The notes beneath the pieces were generated by a model. The model saw only the letters and a list, made by a program, of their open reading frames with translations. It had not been told where the DNA came from and made no database searches. A stretch of 64,000 nucleotides of DNA from Pleomorphomonas sp. PLEO (lineage in GTDB: Bacteria; Pseudomonadota; Alphaproteobacteria; Rhizobiales; Pleomorphomonadaceae): assembly GCF_041320595.1 (NCBI RefSeq), contig NZ_CP166625.1:2726001-2790000 (forward strand), written 5' to 3'. Of the stretch, positions 32,692-40,639 are shown piece after piece. The translations under genes and the position numbers were made by a program. Numbering within the stretch: the first letter of the stretch is position 1; the number at the start of each line of letters is the position of its first letter.

Positions 32692-34427
32692 TGACAGCGA
32701 TCACCCAGGCGCGCGATATGCCAGAGCGCGTCAATCTTTGGTACAAGGCGTCGACCCTTGCACTAGCCGAGGGGCTAGGCCCCGAGACGACGGGTATGCT
32801 CGATCTTGTCGGTAAACTAGCGCCGGAAGAAACCGCGTCGAGCCGTATGGCCGCCCTGAGGGCGGGCGGCGAATATTTTACCTACCGACCGGAGCAGACC
32901 CTGAAGCTCCTGGAACGGCACGACTTTGACGACAGTCCCGACGCATCGGTGTGGAAGGCGATGTCGCTCAGCGATCTTGGCCGGCATGAAGAGGCCGTGG
33001 TTGAGTTTGCCAAGGGCGACTCGGTGATCGGTAGCTTTCCGCCGGCTATTCAGCGACGCTATGCGCTGAGCCACATCGCCTCGGCGATCGATCTCAAGGA
33101 CTACACGACGGCGCGCGATCTGCTAGCGAAGATCGACCCGGCCAGCCTCAGCGCCAACGAGCGTGCCCGGCTCGACCTCCTCAACGCCCTGGCGCGCGAT
33201 GCGGCCGGCCACGCCACGGATGCGGTGGCGCTCCTGTCCAACATTGTGCGCGAAGATCAGGGGCCGGTCGCCGCCGAGGCCACATATCGTCTCGTACAGT
33301 TGCAGCGGCGGGAGGGTCTTATCACCCTCGACCAGGGTATCGATCGACTGGAGCAATTGGCCGTCTCTTGGCGCGGTGACGAACTGGAACTCAAGACGCT
33401 GCGTCTGCTCGGCCAGTATTCCATCGAGCGCGGCAATTATCGGCGCGCCTTCGAGGTGATGCGTGTCGCCGAACAGGTCAATCCGAACTCCAGCACGTCG
33501 CGCTTGATGACGGACGAGATGCAGTCGGCCTTCTCGCAGGTTTTCCTCGACAAGAAGAGTTCCGATCTTAGTCCGGTGCAGGCCCTGTCACTCTACTATG
33601 ACTACCGCGAATTGACACCGAGCGGGCGCCGCGGTGATGCCATGGTGCGCAAGCTCGCCGATCGCCTCATCGATGTCGACCTTCTGCCTCAAGCGGCATC
33701 TCTGCTCGACTATCAGGTGAAGAACCGGTTGCGCGGCGCGGCGCGCGCTCAGGTGGCCGCCGACCTCGCGCTCGTCTATCTTCTCGACCACCGGCCCGAC
33801 AAGGCGATGTACACCTTGTCAACCACCCGGCAGGCCTCGCTGCCGGTGGCGATCGAACGGCAGCGGCGCACCGTCGAGGCCAAAGCCATGGCCGAGTCTG
33901 GCAATCCGGACGGCGCGCTCGAGGTGTTGCAGCCGCTCGACGGTGTCGAGATTGCGCGTCTGAAGGCAGATATTCTCTGGTCGGCGGATCGTTATGCCGA
34001 CGCGGGTACGGCCTACGAGCGGATGCTAGGCCCCCGCTGGACCGACGCGATGCCGCTGAGCGACAGCGAGCAGTTAGCCATACTGAAGGCGGGGATCTCC
34101 TACACGCTGGCCGGCGACCGCATGAGCGTCGACCGGCTGCGCTCCAAATATACCGAGAAGATGGCGCCGACCGCCAATGGCTCGGCCTTCGACGCGGTGA
34201 CCGGCCCGATCGTGGCAAGTGGCAGCGACTTCCAAGGCATCGTCAAGTCGATCGCCGATGCCGATACCATGAAGAGCTTCCTGGCCGATTACCGCAAGCG
34301 CTACCTCAACGTCGAAACCGGCGGCGACAAGCCGAACATGGTCCTTCCCGCCGACGGCGCCGCCGCGCCAAAGCCCACGGCCTCCAACGCACCGCCAGAT
34401 GCCGGCGGTACGACCAACACCGGCTGA
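32541..34427 (+). CDS. TPR-rich protein of flagellar cluster, C-terminal half
   Basis: 628 residues, mostly helical with TPR/Sel1-like repeats ('NLWYKASTLALAEGL', 'WKAMSLSDLGRHEEAVVEFA', 'ERGNYRRAFEVMRVAEQV', 'LWSADRYADAGTAYERML'), and a Pro/Ala-rich tail. It has no signal peptide of its own. It is probably the second half of the exported protein encoded just upstream. As the sequence stands it could also start independently at the GTG at 32541, with the G6 tract 6 bases upstream acting as a ribosome site. A short GGGCCC inverted repeat follows at 34437. Confidence 0.75.
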   Translation: MSTLAEEKKATLFDLPAALGSSVARKAAFIDFGDARAADVAGYGQARQKLMTAITQARDMPERVNLWYKASTLALAEGLGPETTGMLDLVGKLAPEETASSRMAALRAGGEYFTYRPEQTLKLLERHDFDDSPDASVWKAMSLSDLGRHEEAVVEFAKGDSVIGSFPPAIQRRYALSHIASAIDLKDYTTARDLLAKIDPASLSANERARLDLLNALARDAAGHATDAVALLSNIVREDQGPVAAEATYRLVQLQRREGLITLDQGIDRLEQLAVSWRGDELELKTLRLLGQYSIERGNYRRAFEVMRVAEQVNPNSSTSRLMTDEMQSAFSQVFLDKKSSDLSPVQALSLYYDYRELTPSGRRGDAMVRKLADRLIDVDLLPQAASLLDYQVKNRLRGAARAQVAADLALVYLLDHRPDKAMYTLSTTRQASLPVAIERQRRTVEAKAMAESGNPDGALEVLQPLDGVEIARLKADILWSADRYADAGTAYERMLGPRWTDAMPLSDSEQLAILKAGISYTLAGDRMSVDRLRSKYTEKMAPTANGSAFDAVTGPIVASGSDFQGIVKSIADADTMKSFLADYRKRYLNVETGGDKPNMVLPADGAAAPKPTASNAPPDAGGTTNTG

Positions 34428-34512
34428 GGGCGGTTGGGGCCCGTTTGAGGGCCCGTCGGCCAATGGCCAAGCGGTTCGTCGCTTTGATGGGCAGGTCCGC
34501 GCGCGCTCCGCC

Positions 34513-35358
34513 TCAGGTGGCGTAGCTTCGTACCAAGCTGCCAGCGAGCAACGCCCAGCCGTCGACCAGCACGAAGAAGATCAGTTTGAACGGCAACGAT
34601 ACCACCTGCGGCGGCAGCATCATCATGCCCATGGCCATCAGGATCGACGACACCACCATGTCGATGATCAGGAAGGGCAGGTAGATCAGGAAGCCGATCT
34701 CGAAGGCGCGGCGCAGTTCGGAGATCATGAAGGCCGGAATGATGATGCGAGTCTCGAGATCGGCCTGACTCTCGGGCTGCGGCAGGTTGGCCAGATCGAC
34801 GAACAGGCGCAGGTCAGTTTCGCGCGCATGCGCCAGCATGAAAGCGCGCATCGGCTGCATGGTGCGAGCAAAGCCCTCGGTTAGCTCGATCTGATTGTTG
34901 ACCACCGGCTCGATGCCGTTGGTGTAGGCCTCCTGGAAGGTCGGGGCCATGATGAAGGCCGTCAGAAACAGAGCCAGGGAGATCATCACCGCGTTGGGAG
35001 GGGCCGACTGCAAGCCAATTGCCGATCGCAACAGCGACAACACGACGACGATGCGTGTGAATGACGTCATCATCACGACAATCGACGGGGCCAGGCTGAG
35101 GACGGTGAGCAGCCCGACCAGCTGGACCGCGCGTTCGGTCAGCGTCGATCCCTGACCGAGCGAAATGCTGACATCCTGGGCCTGTGCAAGCCCGGCGGAA
35201 AGGCCGAGCCAGAGGACGCCGAGCAGGACAGGGAAGAGGAGGGCGAGGAGCGGCCGCAAGATGGTGCTATGACGGCGTTGCACCGGAGCGGTCGTTGCGT
35301 TCTCGTCGGTCCTGAAATCGTCTGTCGCCATCGCGCCCATCCGAGAGGACCGGCGCAT
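34513..35358 (-). CDS. fliP: Flagellar type III secretion core protein FliP
   Basis: 281 residues (start uncertain; ATGs at 35358, 35340 and 35331). A signal sequence and four membrane helices with the FliP motifs 'PSIVVMMTSFTRIVVVLSLL', 'APPNAVMISLALFLTAFIM' and 'AFEIGFLIYLPFLIIDMVV' identify the pore-forming export gate subunit. It lies after fliO on the minus strand, 104 bp apart, and converges on the TPR gene. Confidence 0.94.
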   Translation of the reverse strand: MRRSSRMGAMATDDFRTDENATTAPVQRRHSTILRPLLALLFPVLLGVLWLGLSAGLAQAQDVSISLGQGSTLTERAVQLVGLLTVLSLAPSIVVMMTSFTRIVVVLSLLRSAIGLQSAPPNAVMISLALFLTAFIMAPTFQEAYTNGIEPVVNNQIELTEGFARTMQPMRAFMLAHARETDLRLFVDLANLPQPESQADLETRIIIPAFMISELRRAFEIGFLIYLPFLIIDMVVSSILMAMGMMMLPPQVVSLPFKLIFFVLVDGWALLAGSLVRSYAT

Positions 35359-35462
35359 AACATACCGGTCGCGGCCGGACGCGAATCATCCGGCTTCTCA
35401 CGATACTGTCGCCCCGGCCGGAGGGCGGCTCAAGGCGACAGCTATCGAAAGCGGTGAGGCAG

Positions 35463-36719
35463 TCAGCGTTTTCCCTTGGAATCGCCAGCCAACTCGTCGA
35501 GCAGGCGGGCCATCTCGTTTTCCAAGGATGAGAAGTCAGCACTGTTCTGGGCGTCGTTCTCCGTCGCCTCGGCAGGCTTGGCGGACGCACGAGGGGTAGC
35601 CACCGGCTCCGGCGCAGCCACCGGCTCGGCCGGTGGCTCAACCGCGCGAGGTGGCTCCACGGCGACGGGCGGACGTACCGGTGAGCGCTGCTGAGCGGCC
35701 GGTGTGGCCGACTCTCGAGACATGGTCGGCTCCCGCTGAACGGTCGGACGGGGCGGCTGAGCGGGGCGGGGCCGAAGCCAGGCGGAAGCGGCGGACTGGC
35801 TCGCTTTCGGCGGCTCTGGCTTGGGGGCAGGCTCTGCGACGACGGCGGGCGGCTGGGCCGCCTCAATCTTCATTTCCTCGATCTCGCTCTTCAGCGCTTC
35901 GTCGAGCTGCCGGGCCAGGTCGTCAAATCCGGGGCCATCGTTGAGGGCGGACACGGATTCGCTAGCCGGACCCGCGCGCTGGGCTTCGACGGCTTTATGC
36001 TCGGCTTGCTGTGCCTCGTGCGACGGCCTTTCGCTGACCGCCTTGTCGGGCACGATCGGCGAAATGGGAGCCACCGTCGGCTCTACGCGGTGCGCTTCCG
36101 GCGGTATGTAAGGTGATGTCGCCGCGGTACGAGCCACGTCGGGCGCCCGGGGCGGAACGCGATTGAGGCGGGCCTGGATTGAGGTCGCCTTAGGGTGCTC
36201 GCTGGCAACATGCGAGGGGAAAGTCGGACGGGCCGGCTCGACCGCCAACGCTTGCCGCGGCGCCGGCATGACGCGGGGGGCGACAACAGGAGGCTCTACG
36301 GTCGGCGCGGCGGATGACGTCCCGACGGCGGGCGTCTCCACGGCGGGATGCTCGGCGTCGTCAGTCGCAGTTTGCGAGGCGGGTGCTGGACGGGTCGCAC
36401 GTCCAAGGCTGCCGACGGGTACGCCGCGAATAATGGTCGGCTCGACGACGAGGTCGTTTCCGCCGCCCACCAGAATCAGATGCTCGACACCATCGCGCCG
36501 CACGAGCAGGAGTCGCCGGCGCTGGTCCAGGGCGATCTGCTCGACGATCGTCAACCGGTTGTGGCGGCTCCGGCCGATCGATAGCTGGCCGCCGGTCGCA
36601 TAGTTCCGAAGAACCCAGCGGAGCAGCAGCAGCAGTCCGATCACTACGGCGAGGGCTACGGCGTAACGCACAGCGGTTGCTCCCGTGGCGCCAAACCAAG
36701 TTACCAGCAATTCCTGCAT
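35463..36719 (-). CDS. fliO: Flagellar biosynthetic protein FliO with long Pro/Ala-rich tail
   Basis: 418 residues. An N-terminal membrane helix (about 15-35) and a small cytoplasmic domain ('LTIVEQIALDQRRRLLLVRR', 'HLILVGGGNDLVVEP') are FliO-like, and fliP follows. FliO helps FliP assemble. About 300 further residues are low-complexity Pro/Ala/Glu with one short helical segment ('DDLARQLDEALKSEIEEMKI') and a C-terminal helix 'LENEMARLLDEL'. Typical FliO is only about 100-150 residues. Confidence 0.85.
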   Translation of the reverse strand: MQELLVTWFGATGATAVRYAVALAVVIGLLLLLRWVLRNYATGGQLSIGRSRHNRLTIVEQIALDQRRRLLLVRRDGVEHLILVGGGNDLVVEPTIIRGVPVGSLGRATRPAPASQTATDDAEHPAVETPAVGTSSAAPTVEPPVVAPRVMPAPRQALAVEPARPTFPSHVASEHPKATSIQARLNRVPPRAPDVARTAATSPYIPPEAHRVEPTVAPISPIVPDKAVSERPSHEAQQAEHKAVEAQRAGPASESVSALNDGPGFDDLARQLDEALKSEIEEMKIEAAQPPAVVAEPAPKPEPPKASQSAASAWLRPRPAQPPRPTVQREPTMSRESATPAAQQRSPVRPPVAVEPPRAVEPPAEPVAAPEPVATPRASAKPAEATENDAQNSADFSSLENEMARLLDELAGDSKGKR

Positions 36720-36968
36720 CTCACTTTATCCACTCAAGACCCGTTTCGTTGAAGGGGCCAGTTCGTCAAGTCGATAGCCGGTTTATCTCGAAATGGGAAA
36801 TTATTCGGAAACGTCTTCCGGCGCTGCTTTTAGCGTTTCGCTTAACCCTGTTACTCTTCATCGTTCGGTTGTTGCAGAGCGCAACCCTAAGCCCATTAGG
36901 CACTTTTCCCCAGCTATCAGCCAAATTGGGCGTTTTTCAAGTCTCTCCTCCTCACGAACAATAGATTG

Positions 36969-36983
36969 TTAACCATTCATTAA
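36969..36983. promoter_or_regulatory. CtrA-type box upstream of flgB
   Basis: Exact TTAACCATTCATTAA (TTAA-N7-TTAA) in the 397-bp fliO/flgB divergent region, 134 bp before the flgB ATG. It is the best CtrA consensus match in the window. The rest of the region shows no gene. Confidence 0.65.
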
Positions 36984-36993
36984 CCACGAGGTC

Positions 36994-37006
36994 GGCAAAT
37001 ATTGCC
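36994..37006. promoter_or_regulatory. GGCA-N5-TGCC palindrome at the flgB promoter (ftr-like)
   Basis: GGCAAATATTGCC is a near-perfect dyad 10 bp downstream of the CtrA-type box. No sigma-54 site accompanies it. Placement next to an early promoter suggests repression once a FlbD-like protein becomes active. Confidence 0.5.
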
Positions 37007-37116
37007 TATGGTTTTCACGTTGCGAATCCTTGTGCTGGGTCGCGACATTTCGGGCGCCGCTCCCCATGCGGTGTGTCAGGCAGCCGGGTCGGCCGCCATT
37101 TCCGGTGAGTTCTTCG

Positions 37117-37527
37117 ATGTCGATCACCGATCTGCCGGTTTTGCAGGCTCTCAAGGGAAAGCTTCGGTTCCACGAGGCCCGGCAAAAAGTGCTCGCCGAA
37201 AACGTCGCCAATGCCGAAACGCCTGGCTACACCGCGCGTGACATCAAGGCACCCGACTTCTTTCGCGTGGCGGTCGAAGGCGAGTCGGATTCCGGTGTCG
37301 CGACCGTACTGACCAACCCGATGCATATCGCAGGGCCAATGATCAGCAACGTTACACCGGTCCGGACAGAGAAGGTCGGTGGCTATGACGTAACGCCCGA
37401 TGGCAACGCAGTGTCTCTCGAAGACCAGATGATGAAGGTCACCAGCAACCAGATGGACTTTCAGACGGTGACTTCGCTCTATCAGCGCAGCCTCGGTCTT
37501 TTGAAAACCGCTGTCGGCAAGAAGTGA
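37117..37527 (+). CDS. flgB: Flagellar proximal rod protein FlgB
   Basis: 136 residues: 'ARQKVLAENVANAETPGYTA' near the N-terminus and 'SNQMDFQTVTSLYQRSLGLL' near the end are FlgB signatures. The start at 37117 matches the family length. First gene of flgB-flgC-fliE-fliQ-fliR-flhB, whose early products (rod and export gate) suit CtrA control. Confidence 0.94.
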   Translation: MSITDLPVLQALKGKLRFHEARQKVLAENVANAETPGYTARDIKAPDFFRVAVEGESDSGVATVLTNPMHIAGPMISNVTPVRTEKVGGYDVTPDGNAVSLEDQMMKVTSNQMDFQTVTSLYQRSLGLLKTAVGKK

Positions 37528-37536
37528 GGTGAGGCC

Positions 37537-37947
37537 ATGGATTTTCTCAAGACACTGATGATCTCCTCCGCCGGCCTCAAGGTGCAGACCGGCCGAATGC
37601 GGATTATTGCCGAGAATGTGGCCAATGCCGATTCGATCGCCTCGACCCCGGGCGGCGATCCCTACCGCCGCCAGATTCCGACGGTGACCTCCAAGTTCGA
37701 CAAGGAACTTGGGGCGGAAATGGTGAAGCTCGGCAAGGTGGTGCCCGACCGTACAGACTTCGAAGTCAAATACGAGCCGAACAGCCCAGCCGCCGACGCC
37801 AACGGCAACGTCAAATATCCGAACGTGTCGCCGCTCATCGAAATGGTCGACATGCAGAGCGCTCAACGCACTTACGAGGCCAATCTCAACGTGGTCTCGT
37901 CGACGCGCAACATGCTCCAGAAGACCATCGACATCCTGCGCAGCTGA
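37537..37947 (+). CDS. flgC: Flagellar proximal rod protein FlgC
   Basis: 136 residues with 'SSAGLKVQTGRMRIIAENVA', 'GGDPYRRQI' and the C-terminal 'VDMQSAQRTYEANLNVVSS', the FlgC pattern. It starts 9 bp after flgB with GAGGTGAG upstream. Confidence 0.95.
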   Translation: MDFLKTLMISSAGLKVQTGRMRIIAENVANADSIASTPGGDPYRRQIPTVTSKFDKELGAEMVKLGKVVPDRTDFEVKYEPNSPAADANGNVKYPNVSPLIEMVDMQSAQRTYEANLNVVSSTRNMLQKTIDILRS

Positions 37948-37973
37948 GCGCCCTCAAGAGGAGATTCGTCATC

Positions 37974-38315
37974 ATGGCGCTCACCACCACCGCGCTCAAC
38001 GCCAGCAATGTGTATGGCTCCATGTCGAGACTGGCGAATCGCGGCCAGTCGGGGCAGGCTAGCACTGGTGCGGCCGATCTGACCGCCGGGGTGAAATCGC
38101 CGGACTTCGGCGCCATGGTGCGCGACCAGGTCCAGCAGGTGGTCGACCAGGGTAACGTCTCGGAAGCCAAGCAGGCGAGCTACATGTCCGGCAAGGGCAA
38201 CATTATTGATGTCGTCACGGCCGTATCCGAAGCCGAGGTGGCGCTCGATACCATGGTGTCGGTGCGTGACAAGGTGATCTCGGCCTATGAGGAAATCATG
38301 CGCATGGCGATCTGA
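37974..38315 (+). CDS. fliE: Flagellar hook-basal body protein FliE
   Basis: 113 residues ending 'VVTAVSEAEVALDTMVSVRD' and 'AYEEIMRMAI', the conserved C-terminal helix of FliE, which links the MS ring to the rod. A GAGGAG ribosome site precedes it. Confidence 0.93.
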   Translation: MALTTTALNASNVYGSMSRLANRGQSGQASTGAADLTAGVKSPDFGAMVRDQVQQVVDQGNVSEAKQASYMSGKGNIIDVVTAVSEAEVALDTMVSVRDKVISAYEEIMRMAI

Positions 38316-38342
38316 CGCCAGCGCCGACTTGGAGCGGACGGA

Positions 38343-38606
38343 ATGGGTGGCGCTGAGGTTCTCGACCTGGCCCGGACCGCTATCTGGGTGACCATCAAGG
38401 TGGCGGCGCCGGTGATGCTGACCGGTCTCGCTGTTGGCTTCATCGTGTCCTTGTTCCAGGCGCTTACCCAGATTCAGGAACAGACGCTGGCTTTCATTCC
38501 AAAGATCCTGTCGATTTTCGTTGTACTGCTGCTGACGCTGCCGTTCATGGCGGACTCGCTCAACAGCTTCATGGTGACGATTACCGAAATGATCGTCCGG
38601 GGATGA
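38343..38606 (+). CDS. fliQ: Flagellar export gate protein FliQ
   Basis: 87 residues, two membrane helices, with 'ALTQIQEQTLAFIPKI' characteristic of FliQ. It is part of the FliPQR export gate. The stop overlaps fliR by 4 bp. Confidence 0.95.
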   Translation: MGGAEVLDLARTAIWVTIKVAAPVMLTGLAVGFIVSLFQALTQIQEQTLAFIPKILSIFVVLLLTLPFMADSLNSFMVTITEMIVRG

Positions 38607-39367
38607 CCATTCACATCCTCCCCGATGTGACGGTGTTGTTTTTGCTGCTGTTCGCTCGTATCGGCGCGTTGTGCATGCTGATGCCCGGCATCGGCGAGCA
38701 GACGATCTCGACAAGCGTCCGGCTGACCTTTGCCTTGCTGCTCACCGCCGTCTTCTACCCCGTTCTGTCGAGCCGGCTTCCCTCGGGGCTCGCCAACGAC
38801 ATGAGCCGCCTGATCTTCGCGCTCGTCGCCGAGGTGATCATCGGTGTGGCCATCGGCCTCACCGCGCGTTTGTTGATGAGCGTGATACAGACCGCCGGCA
38901 CGGCCATCGCGTCCGACATCGGCCTTGGCTTTGCCCAGAGCGTCGACCCCACCATGGGCCAGCAAGGGGCGATCATCTCGTCCTTCCTATCGGTGACCGG
39001 CGTGACGGTCATTTTTGTGACCGACCTGCACCATGTGGCGCTGGCCGGTATCGCCGGCAGCTACACCATGTTTCCGCCCGGCGAGATGATACCGGTCGGC
39101 GACTTCAAGGACGCCGCCATTCTGACCATTGCCGAGTCGTTCAAGACGGCGCTGCAGATCGCCGCGCCCTTCATGGTGTTCGCGCTTGTCTATAATCTCG
39201 GACTCGGCGTCTTGCAGAAGCTTATGCCGCAATTCCAGGTCTATTTCCTGGCGATGCCTCTCACCATCTTGATCGGTCTCGCCATCCTGGCTTCGCTGAT
39301 CGTCACCATCATCGGCCTCTACCGGTCCTTCGTCGAGACCGGTCTGATGCGCCTCATTCCAAGCTGA
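38603..39367 (+). CDS. fliR: Flagellar export gate protein FliR
   Basis: 254 residues with about six membrane helices; 'LFARIGALCMLMPGIGEQ' and 'ASDIGLGFAQSVDPTMGQQG' are FliR-type blocks. Translationally coupled to fliQ (ATGA); flhB follows after 7 bp. Confidence 0.94.
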   Translation: MTIHILPDVTVLFLLLFARIGALCMLMPGIGEQTISTSVRLTFALLLTAVFYPVLSSRLPSGLANDMSRLIFALVAEVIIGVAIGLTARLLMSVIQTAGTAIASDIGLGFAQSVDPTMGQQGAIISSFLSVTGVTVIFVTDLHHVALAGIAGSYTMFPPGEMIPVGDFKDAAILTIAESFKTALQIAAPFMVFALVYNLGLGVLQKLMPQFQVYFLAMPLTILIGLAILASLIVTIIGLYRSFVETGLMRLIPS

Positions 39368-39374
39368 GGCAGCC

Positions 39375-40451
39375 ATGGCCGGTCCGGACGACGACAGCGA
39401 CAAAACAGAAGAACCAACACAACGAAAACTCGAGCAGGCGCACGAGCAGGGCGACGTCATCAAGAGCATGGAGGTGAGCACCTTCTTCGGGCTCGTCGGC
39501 GTGACCGCCGTGATCGGGCTTACCGGTTCGGGAGTGATCGGCGTGCTCCTGTCGCCTTTGCGTGGCCTTATCGAGCATGCCGCCGAGATCGCCGTCGATG
39601 GCGGCGGTCTCCGCCGTCTCTATATCGCTCTGGTGAGCGGTTTTCTGCTCTCACTGGCTTTTCCGCTGGTGCTGATGGCCCTGGGCGGCATCATTGGCAG
39701 CCTTGCCCAGCATCGCATGGTGTTTTCCTGGAAGTCGCTGGAACCCCGCTTCGACAAGGTATCGCCGCTTGCCGGGCTCAAGCGCATGTTTTCGCCGGAA
39801 AGCTTTGCCAACTTCATCAAGGGCCTGTTGAAGATCGCCGCGCTCGGCACGGTTATGGTCTCCGTGTTATGGCCGGAACGCGACCGACTTGACGCACTGG
39901 TGACTATCGACATCGCGCGTACGATCCTGGTGGCAAAATCGCTAGCGCTTCGTATGCTCGGCTTCACGCTGGCGCTGCTGTTTCTGATCGCTGCCATCGA
40001 CTATTTCTGGGCGCGCTTCCGCTACATGAAGCGCCAGCGCATGTCACTGCAGGAAGTCAAAGACGAGCACAAGCAGACCGAGGGCGATCCGCATATCAAG
40101 GGTCGTATCCGCCAGTTGCGCATGCAGCGGGCCAAGCAGCGCATGATGCAGAAGGTACCGTCCGCTACGGTGGTCGTCACCAACCCGACCCACTACGCGG
40201 TGGCGCTGAAGTATGATCATACGACGCCGGCACCGGTTTGCGTTGCCAAGGGGGCCGACGAGGTGGCGCTCCGCATTCGCGAATTGGCGAAGGCGTCCGA
40301 CGTGCCGATCGTTGAAAATCCGCCGCTGGCCCGCGCGCTCTATGCCAGTGTCGATCTCGATGAAACCATTCCGGAGCAGCACTACAAAGCCGTGGCGCAA
40401 GTGGTGGGCTACGTTCTGAATCTCAAGAAGAAGTCGAACTGGCGGTCCTGA
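39375..40451 (+). CDS. flhB: Flagellar export switch protein FlhB
   Basis: 358 residues. N-terminal 'DKTEEPTQRKLEQAHEQGDV', four membrane helices, then the cytoplasmic domain with the self-cleavage motif 'TNPTHYAVAL' (cleavage between N and P). FlhB switches export from hook to filament substrates. Last flagellar gene of the flgB operon, 188 bp before cckA. Confidence 0.96.
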   Translation: MAGPDDDSDKTEEPTQRKLEQAHEQGDVIKSMEVSTFFGLVGVTAVIGLTGSGVIGVLLSPLRGLIEHAAEIAVDGGGLRRLYIALVSGFLLSLAFPLVLMALGGIIGSLAQHRMVFSWKSLEPRFDKVSPLAGLKRMFSPESFANFIKGLLKIAALGTVMVSVLWPERDRLDALVTIDIARTILVAKSLALRMLGFTLALLFLIAAIDYFWARFRYMKRQRMSLQEVKDEHKQTEGDPHIKGRIRQLRMQRAKQRMMQKVPSATVVVTNPTHYAVALKYDHTTPAPVCVAKGADEVALRIRELAKASDVPIVENPPLARALYASVDLDETIPEQHYKAVAQVVGYVLNLKKKSNWRS

Positions 40452-40639
40452 CAGAGGGTGATCGCGACGCGGACGGGCAGCAAAAGCTGGTATCATCCGC
40501 ATCTATTCGCAAAAAGGCGCAAGTCAGCGTTTGCCTCGTCACGGGCGATTGCTAAAGATCATGGTTCGAAGAGGCGATTCCCGGCCGGTGCGTGGATCCA
40601 TCCAGTACGGCGTCGGCGGGCGGGCAGGGCAAGAGTAGC

